NCBI RefSeq assembly: GCF_017115085.1
Contig: NZ_JABXKJ010000097.1
Span: 1 to 64,000 of the forward strand
From: Nostoc sp. NMS7
GTDB taxonomy: Bacteria > Cyanobacteriota > Cyanobacteriia > Cyanobacteriales > Nostocaceae
Length of the DNA: 64,000 nucleotides
Direction of reading: 5' to 3'
Shown here: piece after piece, positions 23,654 to 32,138 of the stretch
How the letters are laid out: the number at the start of each line of letters is the position of its first letter
Position numbering within the stretch: position 1 is the first letter of the stretch
Position numbers and translations under genes: made by a program
Notes under the pieces: generated by a model
Databases searched by the model: none
What the model was told of the DNA's origin: nothing
What the model saw: only the letters and a program-made list of their open reading frames with translations

Positions 23654-25838
23654 CTTCCTCGCCCTCTTTCAAGCTATTTAAAAACTCCTCAACAACATTT
23701 CTAAATTTCTTATAAGACCTACCATCTTGACGGGATAAATTGAATACCGCTTTGACAATTTCATCAAGTTGATAGTCCTTTTGATGCAAATTCAAAATTG
23801 AGTTTCTTGCTTCCTCGTCAAGCTGTACCTTAAAGTTAAAACTGCCCTCAAAATCGGTCTTAGGCTGCTTAGTTTTAGTATGAGTTTTAGTACCAGCAGT
23901 GGCTTTAAATTTACTACTGTCATTATTACTACTCTCTCCATACAAATTAGCAACAAATTCATCAAAGTCTAACCCAGACTGCCAAGCTGTGTAGGGGTCG
24001 TTTTGATTTTTTGCTTCCAAGAGTAACTGCTGGAAGTATTCAGGGTCTTCATCGTCAGCTACATAAAGCGCCTGGAGTCGCACCACCTCAGTCGTTTTGT
24101 ACAAGAAATCTCCGTATCCCAGTAAATAAACCGCACGCTTGTCTTTATCGTCCCCAAGGATAATACAACTGTCTTCAGGGCGAGTCGTAACAAAGGCTGT
24201 CTTGGCTGGAAAATTTGAGCGAATCAATGGGTCTATCACATTTTTGTCAGGCCGCTGGGTGTATAACAATACGTGAATACCCGCACCACCCGCTTTTGCA
24301 AGCAACTTCATCAGCGCAGTCTCAATGCGATCGCAGTAGTTATCATCGGAAAGTAGATCAAAACACTCGTCAATCAGACAAATTACTCGCGGCATGACAA
24401 AATTAGGTGCAAACCGCAGGTTGTACTGTGCGATCGTTTCAATACTACTGTGGCGCTCAAATTCCTGGTAACGCAATTCCATTTCTTCAACCAAGTAATC
24501 TAGCAAGTTAGCGGTAGACTTTGCATCACGCGCAACTGGGGCAACAAGATGGGGTAGCCCATCAAATTTACCAAAGGTCACGCGTTTTACATCCGAAAGC
24601 GCTAATCTAACAATCGAAGGGGGATATCGTCGCACTAAATATAAGATTGCTGCTTTCTCAAACTGCGACTTTCCACCCCGCGTCCGTCCACCACCCAGGA
24701 TATGGGTTACATTGTCGCTATAAAGCTGAATTTCCACATAGGTGCCATCAACATCAACACCACCGGGGATAGATACGGAATGAATATCAGGTTCGCCGTC
24801 AAAAGTAAGATATTCGCGGAAATAGGCAAATTGTCTGTCTAACCGGGGTATGTCAAATACAACTCCCCCAGGCACAACACTTACCATTGGTGCAACTTTC
24901 AAGTTTAACTCTTCACCAAGCTGCTGCACTAAGTCATTGCCAATATCTTCTACTTTTTTATAACTTACACCTCGTCCTAATTTTACCTTAATGCGGTTGA
25001 ATGTTGGACCCGTTTTAGCATCAACATATTTGGCATTAATACTAAATTCTTCGAGAGTATCTACTAATAGTTTACCTGCCTGTCCCATAGTTAAAATCTG
25101 TGAAGCAACAATCTCATTTGCACCAGTATTTATATCTAAATATTTAGGCTCTTTTAAAATAATTAAGCCATCTGCTGTCAGCGTTGAATCTAATGGCTTA
25201 CCTGTGGCACGCGCAACAAGCACTGCCGTTCGGCAGCAATAGTTTTTAATGAATTTATCTCTAGATTTATTAGCTAAATCAGTAAAATAACTAGTTTGTT
25301 TATTGCTCAAAAATAAATTATAAAGATTCTCCTGAACTACTTTATAACCAATCTGCTTGAGATAAATATTTTTGATTGCCCCAATATATTCAAATAAACA
25401 TTCAATGGGTGATAGATTAACTATCTCAATCATCTTATTATATACGTTATTTTGCTCCCACTGTGATGGCATCCGATTGAGATGAATATATTGAAGTGCA
25501 TAACGTGCAAACTCGTACTGGTTTAAAGTACAGTGTTCTGCACATATTGATAATATTTCTTCATCGTTTGTACCTGCAATTACTGATTCGTATATTACCT
25601 GAAATAAAAATTCTAAATTAAATTCTATAACCTGACGTGATAATTTTGCTCTAAAGTCAATCTGCTTTAAAACAGTTTCAGCATAAGAAACCATTACGTC
25701 AGGTAAAGCTTCCCGTATATTCTCTGTAATCTCTTCATTGCCCAAACCATCTTTTTTTGCCTGCACAATTGCAGTCAAAAGCTGTTGTTTTTGAACTTCA
25801 ATATTACCATTAGTGTTATTGTATGGTAATAACATCAC
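23643..25838 (-). CDS. FtsK/SpoIIIE-family DNA translocase
   Basis: The 731-residue product has a motor domain with Walker A HILGGGRTRGGKSQFEKAAI (about residue 380) and Walker B RVICLIDECFDLL (about 484). The FtsK-type TQRPDKNVIDPLIRSNFPAK and ILGDDKDKRAVYLLGYGDFL follow. Upstream, residues 240-350 carry the FtsK alpha-domain-like strands (FNRIKVKLGRGVSYKKVEDI). No transmembrane segment is evident, so it must be recruited to the membrane by neighbours. The C-terminal 60 residues (LHQKDYQLDEIVKAVFNLSR) look like a small winged helix, possibly the DNA-orienting gamma-like domain. Such motors pump double-stranded DNA in cell division, phage packaging or TraB-type conjugation. The surrounding genes favour transfer. 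Confidence 0.85.
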   Translation of the reverse strand: MMLLPYNNTNGNIEVQKQQLLTAIVQAKKDGLGNEEITENIREALPDVMVSYAETVLKQIDFRAKLSRQVIEFNLEFLFQVIYESVIAGTNDEEILSICAEHCTLNQYEFARYALQYIHLNRMPSQWEQNNVYNKMIEIVNLSPIECLFEYIGAIKNIYLKQIGYKVVQENLYNLFLSNKQTSYFTDLANKSRDKFIKNYCCRTAVLVARATGKPLDSTLTADGLIILKEPKYLDINTGANEIVASQILTMGQAGKLLVDTLEEFSINAKYVDAKTGPTFNRIKVKLGRGVSYKKVEDIGNDLVQQLGEELNLKVAPMVSVVPGGVVFDIPRLDRQFAYFREYLTFDGEPDIHSVSIPGGVDVDGTYVEIQLYSDNVTHILGGGRTRGGKSQFEKAAILYLVRRYPPSIVRLALSDVKRVTFGKFDGLPHLVAPVARDAKSTANLLDYLVEEMELRYQEFERHSSIETIAQYNLRFAPNFVMPRVICLIDECFDLLSDDNYCDRIETALMKLLAKAGGAGIHVLLYTQRPDKNVIDPLIRSNFPAKTAFVTTRPEDSCIILGDDKDKRAVYLLGYGDFLYKTTEVVRLQALYVADDEDPEYFQQLLLEAKNQNDPYTAWQSGLDFDEFVANLYGESSNNDSSKFKATAGTKTHTKTKQPKTDFEGSFNFKVQLDEEARNSILNLHQKDYQLDEIVKAVFNLSRQDGRSYKKFRNVVEEFLNSLKEGEEDDI

Positions 25839-25844
25839 TGATTT

Positions 25845-26684
25845 TTACCTCCTAGAAATTTCAAATTTTTGTAATTGCTGCTGATAGTAAATTCTCAACT
25901 GCGCTAAAGATTTTGGGTTTTGATTGTACGAGTTGCAAATAAGACTGGCCCATACCCTACCTACTTTACATATCGCAGTATCAAACCTTCCTGCTTCAAT
26001 GTCACTTAAGGCATTATTACGACGAATATATTCAATTGCCATCTTGTCCTGAGAAGCTGGACTAAAGTCCTTTAAGTTTAACTTTGGCTGAATATCATAC
26101 CAACTTTTATCCAACATTTGATAAGCACCAGCCGCAGTTGAACAAACATTTTTGCCATTAATAGGAGCGCACTGTTTCTTTAACGGGTGTGTAGAAAAAT
26201 TATTAAAAGTTCCGTTAAATACTAATTTGCGATAACTTTCTGGCTCACTATTTCCTGTTTCTGCCCAACGAATTGTCGCTAAAAAAGCACTTAATCGTGG
26301 TGAATAAGGATGTGGTAAGGAAGAACTTGTACTAACTCTTCCTCTTAAACTATTTAATGATGCTGAAGAAACCCCAGTACTTTGAGAAATTGAAAAATAA
26401 ATACCCAAAGTAATTAAGGAAGCAGTTGACAAATGAATGGGTTGAAAACGGAGTATAAATTGACGGCGATGACTCAAAATCGACCCAACCAAACCACCAA
26501 CAATAAACCCAAATTTCCAACTATCAAGTGCCTTATCAAAACTACGTACCTGACAAACAGTATCCGCACCCTTTGATACCAATCCACATGGCAGTGAAGC
26601 TACTCCGTAAGAAAATGCAACAGAGCCGGCTGCACCAACTACACCTGATATAAAAATCGGTACAATTTGCATCTCTCTTGCCAA
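25845..26684 (-). CDS. Membrane-anchored lysozyme-like muramidase (GH104/phage-lysozyme type)
   Basis: The 279-residue product has N-terminal hydrophobic segments (residues 8-30, 55-68 and 85-100). The C-terminal domain from about residue 130 contains FLATIRWAETGNSEPESYRK with the likely catalytic Glu, NNFSTHPLKKQ and the strand/helix pair AAGAYQMLDKSWYDIQPKLN. It ends with DKMAIEYIRRNNALSDIEAG and a VGRVWASL segment, as in lambda-R-like/GH104 enzymes. Together with the M23 peptidase next door it would open the peptidoglycan locally. It is 6 bases upstream of the translocase gene. Confidence 0.75.
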   Translation of the reverse strand: MAREMQIVPIFISGVVGAAGSVAFSYGVASLPCGLVSKGADTVCQVRSFDKALDSWKFGFIVGGLVGSILSHRRQFILRFQPIHLSTASLITLGIYFSISQSTGVSSASLNSLRGRVSTSSSLPHPYSPRLSAFLATIRWAETGNSEPESYRKLVFNGTFNNFSTHPLKKQCAPINGKNVCSTAAGAYQMLDKSWYDIQPKLNLKDFSPASQDKMAIEYIRRNNALSDIEAGRFDTAICKVGRVWASLICNSYNQNPKSLAQLRIYYQQQLQKFEISRR

Positions 26685-26698
26685 TAGCTAAATAACCT

Positions 26699-27349
26699 TC
26701 AACGGTTAGCTAAATACTTGTGTAAATAAGGGCGGGGGTTCTGCGCTACACCATAAGAGCGAACTTCAAAATGCAAATGCGGCCCCGTTGAAAAGCCCGT
26801 ACTACCTACTGCCGCAATCATCTGCCCACGCACAACTTGTTGTCCTTGCTGTACATACAGCTGACTGGCATGACCGTACAGAGTAGATAAACTTCCCTGA
26901 TGCTGAATAATAACTGCTTTGCCATAACCACCCTTGTCGCCTGCAAAAACCACTCGGCCAGCATCAATCGCATAAATTGGCGTACCCTTTGCTGCACCAA
27001 AATCAATCCCCGCATGAAACTTGCGATCGCCTGTAATGGGGTGTGTCCGCCAACCAAACTCTGAGGTAATAGGAGTACCAGCCGCAGTTGGAAAGGCAAT
27101 TCGATCGTTATTTAAAACATGATTACTACCAATAGTTTTAGGTAGTATTAGACTTTGGAGAGATTTAACTAACAACTGAGATTCAACCCACGCAGAAACT
27201 TGGGGAATGACCATAGCTGCAATCAAAACTGAGGTTGCGATCGCATATCCCCAATTTGCACTCGAACTAGTATCGACCGTCTCATTCAAACTAGTTACAG
27301 TCGAATTACTAACCTCCTTGTCACCGTCAGTTTCAAAGATTATTCGCAT
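26699..27349 (-). CDS. M23-family peptidoglycan endopeptidase, membrane-anchored
   Basis: The track starts at 27397, inside the preceding gene; ATG 27349 with GAGGGA just upstream (MRIIFETDGDKEV) is preferred and gives 216 residues. One transmembrane segment (WGYAIATSVLIAAMVIPQVS, about residues 35-55) is followed by the LytM/M23 domain. It has GWRTHPITGDRKFHAGIDFG with the first zinc ligands, VIIQHQGSLSTLYGHASQ, and GPHLHFEVRSYG with the HxH pair, so all catalytic residues are present. It cuts peptide cross-links. The pairing with a lysozyme-like enzyme and a DNA motor suggests a wall-crossing machine. Confidence 0.85.
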   Translation of the reverse strand: MRIIFETDGDKEVSNSTVTSLNETVDTSSSANWGYAIATSVLIAAMVIPQVSAWVESQLLVKSLQSLILPKTIGSNHVLNNDRIAFPTAAGTPITSEFGWRTHPITGDRKFHAGIDFGAAKGTPIYAIDAGRVVFAGDKGGYGKAVIIQHQGSLSTLYGHASQLYVQQGQQVVRGQMIAAVGSTGFSTGPHLHFEVRSYGVAQNPRPYLHKYLANR

Positions 27350-27353
27350 TCCC

Positions 27354-27695
27354 TCAACGCCTTTTTGCATTAGCAGGAGAAACCTGCCAACAACCAATCT
27401 TTGCAGTACTCAATACTTCCTCAAAGTCATTCCTAGCCACACGGCAATCAGGAGAATTTAGCCCATCCCCAGATGTTGCAGGTTCGCTAACTTTAGGGGA
27501 ATACCGTGTAGGAACAGGAGTAGAAGACATATTCAGGCCAGGTGCGGCAGTTGGGACAACAGCCGACGATGAAAACTGAAGCTTTTGTACCAATGCCACA
27601 GCATTACGCCAGTTATAAAACTGCAAATATCCCGGTTGCAAAATATCTGCAATCCATACCAGCAGTACGAACCAAAAAATTGCCTTTACCCACAT
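27354..27695 (-). CDS. Small membrane protein, unknown
   Basis: The 113-residue product has an N-terminal transmembrane segment (AIFWFVLLVWIADILQPGYL) and then a Pro/Ser/Thr-rich stalk. The end carries two cysteines (SPDCRVARNDFEEVLSTAKI, GCWQVSP). The start codon overlaps the stop of the upstream gene (TAATG), and the stop is 4 bases before the M23 gene, so it is an internal member of the operon. It is probably an accessory subunit of the same envelope complex. Confidence 0.65.
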   Translation of the reverse strand: MWVKAIFWFVLLVWIADILQPGYLQFYNWRNAVALVQKLQFSSSAVVPTAAPGLNMSSTPVPTRYSPKVSEPATSGDGLNSPDCRVARNDFEEVLSTAKIGCWQVSPANAKRR

Positions 27696-28183
27696 TATTC
27701 CAACTGCTTAACCACAGGCAGGGCAAAAGAGGGAACTTCCTTGGGTACAACTTCAATCTTCTTTCCAGACGCATACCCCGGCCCGGTATAACTGCCATTA
27801 AGGAAAAAATTCAACAGCATTATTAACAACCACACTCCCACACCAGCCACACCCACAGGAGATTTAATTACATCCGATAAAAAATATACTGGATACCAGC
27901 CAAATCTCCAGGGGTTTTGTGGGTGCAGCCGATGTGCTTTCCAAATCTCAATGTAAGGAATTTCTATTTGAGGAACCCTCGGCTTGTAAGCAGTCGGTGC
28001 ATTAATATATCTAACTTCTACTGGCTGAGTATCATAAGTAGTCATAGGAGAAACGTTAGGTTGCTGATTTACTATTCCTCCCTGCTGTACCTGCTGCAAC
28101 ATATTTTGCAAGCGGTTTGCAGGCACAATTGCTCCACCTTCAGAATAATCAACATCAAAGTTGCGGCGCTGATTTCTGCTCAT
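27695..28183 (-). CDS. Membrane protein with long cytoplasmic N-terminus, unknown
   Basis: The 162-residue product has a polar N-terminus with a Gln-rich helix (NMLQQVQQGGIVNQQ). A Pro/Tyr-rich segment (YKPRVPQIEIPYIEIWKAHR) is followed by WRFGWYPVYFLSDVIKSPVG, one transmembrane helix (VAGVGVWLLIMLLNFFLNGS) and a short external tail. The next gene follows through a TAATG overlap. I recognise no family; its size and topology suggest a structural subunit. Confidence 0.62.
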   Translation of the reverse strand: MSRNQRRNFDVDYSEGGAIVPANRLQNMLQQVQQGGIVNQQPNVSPMTTYDTQPVEVRYINAPTAYKPRVPQIEIPYIEIWKAHRLHPQNPWRFGWYPVYFLSDVIKSPVGVAGVGVWLLIMLLNFFLNGSYTGPGYASGKKIEVVPKEVPSFALPVVKQLE

Positions 28184-28205
28184 AATATGACCTCAAATTA
28201 AGTAA

Positions 28206-28775
28206 CTAGCTGGCGGGTTTATCATTTACCTGGGAGTTAGTATCTTCCCAGAAATCTTCATCCTGAAGTTGGGCGTAAAACTCCTCTGGAGATAACATTC
28301 CAGATTGATTTTGCACTCCATCTTCAACAAATTGGCTACTATGTACTCGCCCTAATCCAGAAACACTAGAACGAGGAGAAAATTGGACTACATTCTTGGC
28401 AGAAAACTCGCTATTTAATCTCATCCCAGGAGTAGGTGACACTGGGGGCATTAAAGAAGGCTGAATATCAGTATCAGAAACACCAACATGAAGTTGTCGA
28501 TTGCCAGGATTAGCCAAGTTATCAGACAGTTCATCTCTTTCTTCAATTGCATTGTTATAGTCAGAAATTCCCCAGCCCAAAAAATAAGCAAATCCAGCCA
28601 GAAATATAACTGCACTCATCCAATGCACTCCTGAATTGGGAGATGGCATCATCTCGACGGTCGTGCGAGTTGAACCTTCAAGGGTAGTACGAATAGGGGT
28701 ACGTTTGACTGCCGCTACAACATTGAGCGAACACAAAGCTATGCAAATTATCGCAGCAGCAAACTTGGCATACAT
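28206..28775 (-). CDS. Membrane protein with signal-like N-terminus, unknown
   Basis: The 189-residue product has a hydrophobic N-terminus (FAAAIICIALCSLNVVAA), a possible signal or anchor, and a second helix near residues 52-70 (SAVIFLAGFAYFLGWGISDY). The remainder is polar and acidic, ending FWEDTNSQVNDKPAS. It follows the 29622-28780 gene by 4 bases and belongs to the operon. No motif points to a function. Confidence 0.62.
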   Translation of the reverse strand: MYAKFAAAIICIALCSLNVVAAVKRTPIRTTLEGSTRTTVEMMPSPNSGVHWMSAVIFLAGFAYFLGWGISDYNNAIEERDELSDNLANPGNRQLHVGVSDTDIQPSLMPPVSPTPGMRLNSEFSAKNVVQFSPRSSVSGLGRVHSSQFVEDGVQNQSGMLSPEEFYAQLQDEDFWEDTNSQVNDKPAS

Positions 28776-28779
28776 AACA

Positions 28780-29622
28780 TCACCCCCCTGATTTATTAAC
28801 AGGCTGTTTATTAGGAACTGGCTGAGGTAATTGCTTCTTCATTTGTTGGATATACATCCGCCTTTCCTCCTCCCGTTGGTGTATTCTCTCGCGGATGTCT
28901 GCCACCTGTGCCATCTGCTCTACTGGGTCTAAATACCCCCGCGCTCGTAACAGCTGTGCCTGTGCAAGAGAATATGGTTCTTGAGCATTCTTAATCTGAA
29001 TTAGCATTTGATTCAGATCAACCGATGGTTGAGATTCCAAGTTTTGAGCGTAATCAATCGCCTCTAATTTACCCAAAATCAAAACAGCAGCCGCTCCAGT
29101 TGGTATCTTCTCCTCAACTTTCGTACCATCGGTTTTGCGGTATCCCCAGTAAAAAGTATTATTTCCAGAAGCCGCTTCTAGTAAAACATCCAGCGAGTTG
29201 AACTTAACTATCTCCAGTGCCGGCATATAGTGAAGGCGGTAAAACCCAGATTTATCATTAGCCTGCATTCTGGATATTTCACTCCGCAATTGCTGTCCCC
29301 ACAATGCCGCCGCCAACTGTCGCCAGCCTGTAAGAGTAGGCGCACCCTCGACTGAGGAGTAACTGGAAAGATGGTCTATATTGTAGTCAGTACGAGAAAG
29401 CTTTTCTAAGTACACTTCCCGAATTTGGGAAACTTGCGCCTTTACCTGTTGTACCTCCGATATTTGATTACCTGGAACCTGTTGCTTCCATCCAACCATC
29501 AATGCAACCGCCCCTATAACAGACAGCGCACTAACAGTTGAACAAACCGTCCACAGGGTAACATTTACCTTTTTCTTTCTGCGACTTGGTTGTTTATTTC
29601 GTACAGGTGTAGGAGTAAACAT
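28780..29622 (-). CDS. Single-pass membrane protein with coiled-coil, unknown
   Basis: The 280-residue product has a basic start (RNKQPSRRKKK), one transmembrane segment (about residues 24-46, LWTVCSTVSALSVIGAVALM) and a large periplasm-facing domain of about 180 residues. The C-terminus is a charged coiled coil (VADIRERIHQREEERRMYIQ) with a Pro-rich tail. The topology is like the VirB8/B10-type or FtsQ-like bitopic scaffolds of envelope machines, but I see no sequence signature for either. Confidence 0.62.
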   Translation of the reverse strand: MFTPTPVRNKQPSRRKKKVNVTLWTVCSTVSALSVIGAVALMVGWKQQVPGNQISEVQQVKAQVSQIREVYLEKLSRTDYNIDHLSSYSSVEGAPTLTGWRQLAAALWGQQLRSEISRMQANDKSGFYRLHYMPALEIVKFNSLDVLLEAASGNNTFYWGYRKTDGTKVEEKIPTGAAAVLILGKLEAIDYAQNLESQPSVDLNQMLIQIKNAQEPYSLAQAQLLRARGYLDPVEQMAQVADIRERIHQREEERRMYIQQMKKQLPQPVPNKQPVNKSGG

Positions 29623-29632
29623 AATTTACCCC

Positions 29633-29851
29633 TCATGTATTATCAACAACCAACTGCAACTGAGGGCGCTTGTTTAACTCGCGCGCGATCGCAATTCCCG
29701 CACCACCCACAACTATCCCAGTAAGTAGCAACAGAGGATGCAAGGCAAGGGTCGCCCCCACTCCCAATAATTGTCCTACCATCCCGGAAACACCCAGGTT
29801 CATCAACAAACCACCTGCCGTGTTAACCAAAAAGTCAAATGCTGCACTCAT
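29633..29851 (-). CDS. Small two-helix membrane protein, unknown
   Basis: The 72-residue product is mostly hydrophobic (GGLLMNLGVSGMVGQLLGVG, then LHPLLLLTGIVVGGAGIAIA) with a short polar tail. The size and the Gly-rich paired helices recall pilin-like VirB2 or holin-like proteins, either of which would fit a transfer locus. It lies 10 bases upstream of the coiled-coil membrane protein gene. Confidence 0.58.
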   Translation of the reverse strand: MSAAFDFLVNTAGGLLMNLGVSGMVGQLLGVGATLALHPLLLLTGIVVGGAGIAIARELNKRPQLQLVVDNT

Positions 29852-29912
29852 ACCTGCTCCCTGGCAATAATGCGACTAAAATGAGTAATTCCCTTGATGA
29901 GAGAAAAGTTGA

Positions 29913-30173
29913 TTAGGTTTTTTGTTCGTCCGTGGTAAACCAGATTATTACTAGTGCCAAAATTAAACCAACTAATTCACCTATACCCACACCAATCAAA
30001 ATTGGCTGAATACTCGGAATTTCCTGTCTCTCTTGAGTTGGGGGGACTGCTACCCACATCCCAATCACAGTCCCAGCTACTATCGAAAGCAAATTTATAC
30101 CAACTGCCTGGGTAGATGTCTTTCTCAAGTTGAGTAAACTATCATCCCGTATTCGATAGCAGATAGGTAGCAT
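29913..30173 (-). CDS. Small two-helix membrane protein, unknown
   Basis: The 86-residue product has helices near residues 25-42 (INLLSIVAGTVIGMWVA) and 55-80 (QPILIGVGIGELVGLILALV), joined by a polar loop. Eight bases separate it from the upstream gene. It is an operon member without a recognisable family. Confidence 0.55.
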   Translation of the reverse strand: MLPICYRIRDDSLLNLRKTSTQAVGINLLSIVAGTVIGMWVAVPPTQERQEIPSIQPILIGVGIGELVGLILALVIIWFTTDEQKT

Positions 30174-30181
30174 CTGGCTAA

Positions 30182-30811
30182 CTATTTCTTCGGAGATTGC
30201 CCGGTTTTCGGCTGCGAGGACTTCAACTGTCTCGGCTGCGGTGTCGATGTACCGACTAACAGTGGATGAGTCTCTTCCCCCCAGTTCACTTTGCCGAAAA
30301 AATCGTTATTAATGCGCGAGTTAATTCGCTCTTGCGCTTCATCGTAACCAGGCGGAACGGAAGTATCACCTTCAGCAGGCGAACTGCTGCCATGAAAAAC
30401 AAATTCTTCTAGAGCAAGTGTCGAAGATTCAAGCACCACTTTATGGCGTAATTCCCCTAACTGAATACCCCTATCTGCATCTCGGTAAAGTATTCCTACA
30501 AAGCTGTCGGGTGAAGCTTGTTCTGGGTCTATTCCAAACCGCTGTTTGATATACTCACGCTTGTCGAACTTATGTTCGCCTACTTCTGATTTGCGATCGC
30601 GCATTGCAATCAAATGCTGGGCAGCTTCTTCAAGGGACATACCTTCACCAGAGGCTATCTCTTTAAGTTTAACTAGCTGCTGCTCAACAGTTTCGTCAAG
30701 TGTATCATTTGGCTGCAAAGCTAAATCTAACAACCGACAGCATGTACGTACTACATCAGGCGACACCTGCAAAGTCTCTGCCACTTTGTTGATATGCTTC
30801 ATTTCGCTCAA
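30182..30811 (-). CDS. Soluble protein with helical N-terminus, unknown
   Basis: The 209-residue product starts MSEMKHINKVAETLQVSPDV, which with VVRTCCRLLDLALQ looks like an HTH. ATG 30802 (MKHINKV) is an alternative start. Residues 40-75 are helical (EEAAQHLIAMRDRKSEV) and the C-terminus is a disordered Ser/Pro/Lys tail. Its start lies 56 bases inside the upstream regulator gene, a long overlap that implies translational coupling. It may be a DNA-binding co-regulator or a processing factor for the transfer genes. Confidence 0.6.
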   Translation of the reverse strand: MSEMKHINKVAETLQVSPDVVRTCCRLLDLALQPNDTLDETVEQQLVKLKEIASGEGMSLEEAAQHLIAMRDRKSEVGEHKFDKREYIKQRFGIDPEQASPDSFVGILYRDADRGIQLGELRHKVVLESSTLALEEFVFHGSSSPAEGDTSVPPGYDEAQERINSRINNDFFGKVNWGEETHPLLVGTSTPQPRQLKSSQPKTGQSPKK

Positions 30812-31157
30812 TTCTCCTAATTACTGCCTGCACAATTGGGTTATTTTTTTCTTCATCAGATATATGCTTAGTCAAAAAGTCATAAAGGCTTACATCATTG
30901 ACTTTTTGCAAATAAGCATCTAAGCCACCAGCAGGAATCACCTGTTGTAAATATTCTTCACAAGTTAACCGCCGAATCTTGATAGCAACGTAAAAAATGT
31001 CGGCAATTTCGACTGTTGTTGCATCAAAATATCCTCCCCGCTTTCGGGGTTTGACTATACCGGCATAGGGATACCACCGTTGTAAAGCAGCAATGGAAAT
31101 CCCGTATCTTTCGGCAAGGGTTTTCTGGGTATAGATAACGTTCTCACATATCATCAA
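30756..31157 (-). CDS. MerR-like helix-turn-helix regulator
   Basis: The 133-residue product has an N-terminal HTH with a wing: YTQKTLAERYGISIAALQRW then YPYAGIVKPRKRGGYFDATT. The order (HTH, then G-G-Y-F-D-A-T-T, then I-A-D-I) is that of MerR/excisionase-like proteins. The helical C-terminal half lacks metal-binding cysteines. It is the first gene of the minus-strand cluster and is the obvious candidate to control it. Confidence 0.7.
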   Translation of the reverse strand: MMICENVIYTQKTLAERYGISIAALQRWYPYAGIVKPRKRGGYFDATTVEIADIFYVAIKIRRLTCEEYLQQVIPAGGLDAYLQKVNDVSLYDFLTKHISDEEKNNPIVQAVIRRIERNEAYQQSGRDFAGVA

Positions 31158-31312
31158 ACTCTATTCCAACTGAAAGACAACATCAATTGAAAGCAAATTA
31201 AACTAGCACCTTACCAAACTGCTTGTAAATTAAAAAGTAATTTACAATTTATGTCACTTTAGTACAGGTATAGCTCAACTCAGATACAACTAAACTTCAG
31301 TTCCTCTCCTAC

Positions 31313-31434
31313 TAAACTGCACACTTGCCAAGTTACATACTGCCTGTTGAGAATGCAAGCACGTTTGTATATATGAGTAAAAAAAATAGAACAATACCTC
31401 TTTTGGTAAGAAACTGCTCTAACAGAAATATATA
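31313..31434 (+). repeat. Long direct repeat, copy 1 (R1)
   Basis: About 122 bases are closely related to 40457-40576: the shared core TGAGAATGCAAGCACGTTTG runs on through TATATATGAGTAAAA, and CTGCTCTAACAGAAAT closes it. It lies 110 bases beyond the stop of the HNH nuclease gene. The minus-strand ORFs reported across it are shadows. Confidence 0.85.
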
Positions 31435-31545
31435 ACGCGATGTGCAACTTAAGAGTCTGTGACAAGTTAATCGGACTTTTACCCATTTATCTTGCCGTAT
31501 CATGTTATGAAAATATTTGCCTTCACAATCTGATGACTGCAAAGC

Positions 31546-32133
31546 TTATTCTTGTTGAGAAATAGCCTGCTGCTGTTTCTTTACCGCACGCGCTATCAAA
31601 GGAGCTTTTTTTTCTAATCCTTGTAGAGTCAAATCCCCATCCAAATAAAGTTGATACCATTGTTGACGCTGGCGCAGGACTCTTTCATCATCCCGTAATC
31701 GCAACCGTTCCAAAGTAAATTCTGCCTTTTGACGTTGTTGCGGAGGAACTTTATCTGTTAATACTAATTGTAGGGAAGGAAGCAAAATTTCAAACCAATC
31801 TTCTCCCAAATCAAAAGGGTCAAGTACTTGGTCATCAAGCGTACCTTTACTACTATTTATCCAAGCAGAAGCAAAGCGTAAATTTCTCCATTCGTAAGCT
31901 AAATTGCGATAATTTTCCCGGCTGAGATAATGCTCTACTGTACCAACTGGTTCATACATAACGCTATAGCCACAAAGATTATTAAATCCATCAGCTAAAT
32001 CACTTTTGAAAGGCGACCAATAATCTCTGGTTCCTTTTTTAGGGGTTGGATTTTTTGCCAACCAAGCATTTCCTGGTTGTCGCACTTTTTTATCAAAATC
32101 AGGTGGTTCTGGAGGAGGATTAAATGGCATCAT
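31546..32133 (-). CDS. HNH-type nuclease partner of the ATPase (Septu PtuB-like)
   Basis: The track start at 32196 lies inside the ATPase gene; ATG 32133 (MMPFNPPPEPPDFDKKVRQP) with AGGGGT upstream is preferred and gives 195 residues. The core CGYSVMYEPVGTVEHYLSRE followed by NYRNLAYEWRNLRFASAWIN has the C-x-Y ... V-x-H ... N-x-R-x-A-x-W-N-L layout of the TIGR02646-like/PtuB HNH nucleases. The likely catalytic His is in TVEHYLS. The C-terminal 70 residues are basic and helical (ERLRLRDDERVLRQRQQWYQ). It follows the ATPase with 5 bases between, so the two form one operon. Confidence 0.72.
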   Translation of the reverse strand: MMPFNPPPEPPDFDKKVRQPGNAWLAKNPTPKKGTRDYWSPFKSDLADGFNNLCGYSVMYEPVGTVEHYLSRENYRNLAYEWRNLRFASAWINSSKGTLDDQVLDPFDLGEDWFEILLPSLQLVLTDKVPPQQRQKAEFTLERLRLRDDERVLRQRQQWYQLYLDGDLTLQGLEKKAPLIARAVKKQQQAISQQE

Positions 32134-32138
32134 CTGTG

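Noticed and set aside
31280-31542. Two overlapping minus-strand ORFs of 68-69 residues
   Set aside because: They lie across the R1 direct repeat, have no ribosome site, and the R2 copy does not preserve the frame.
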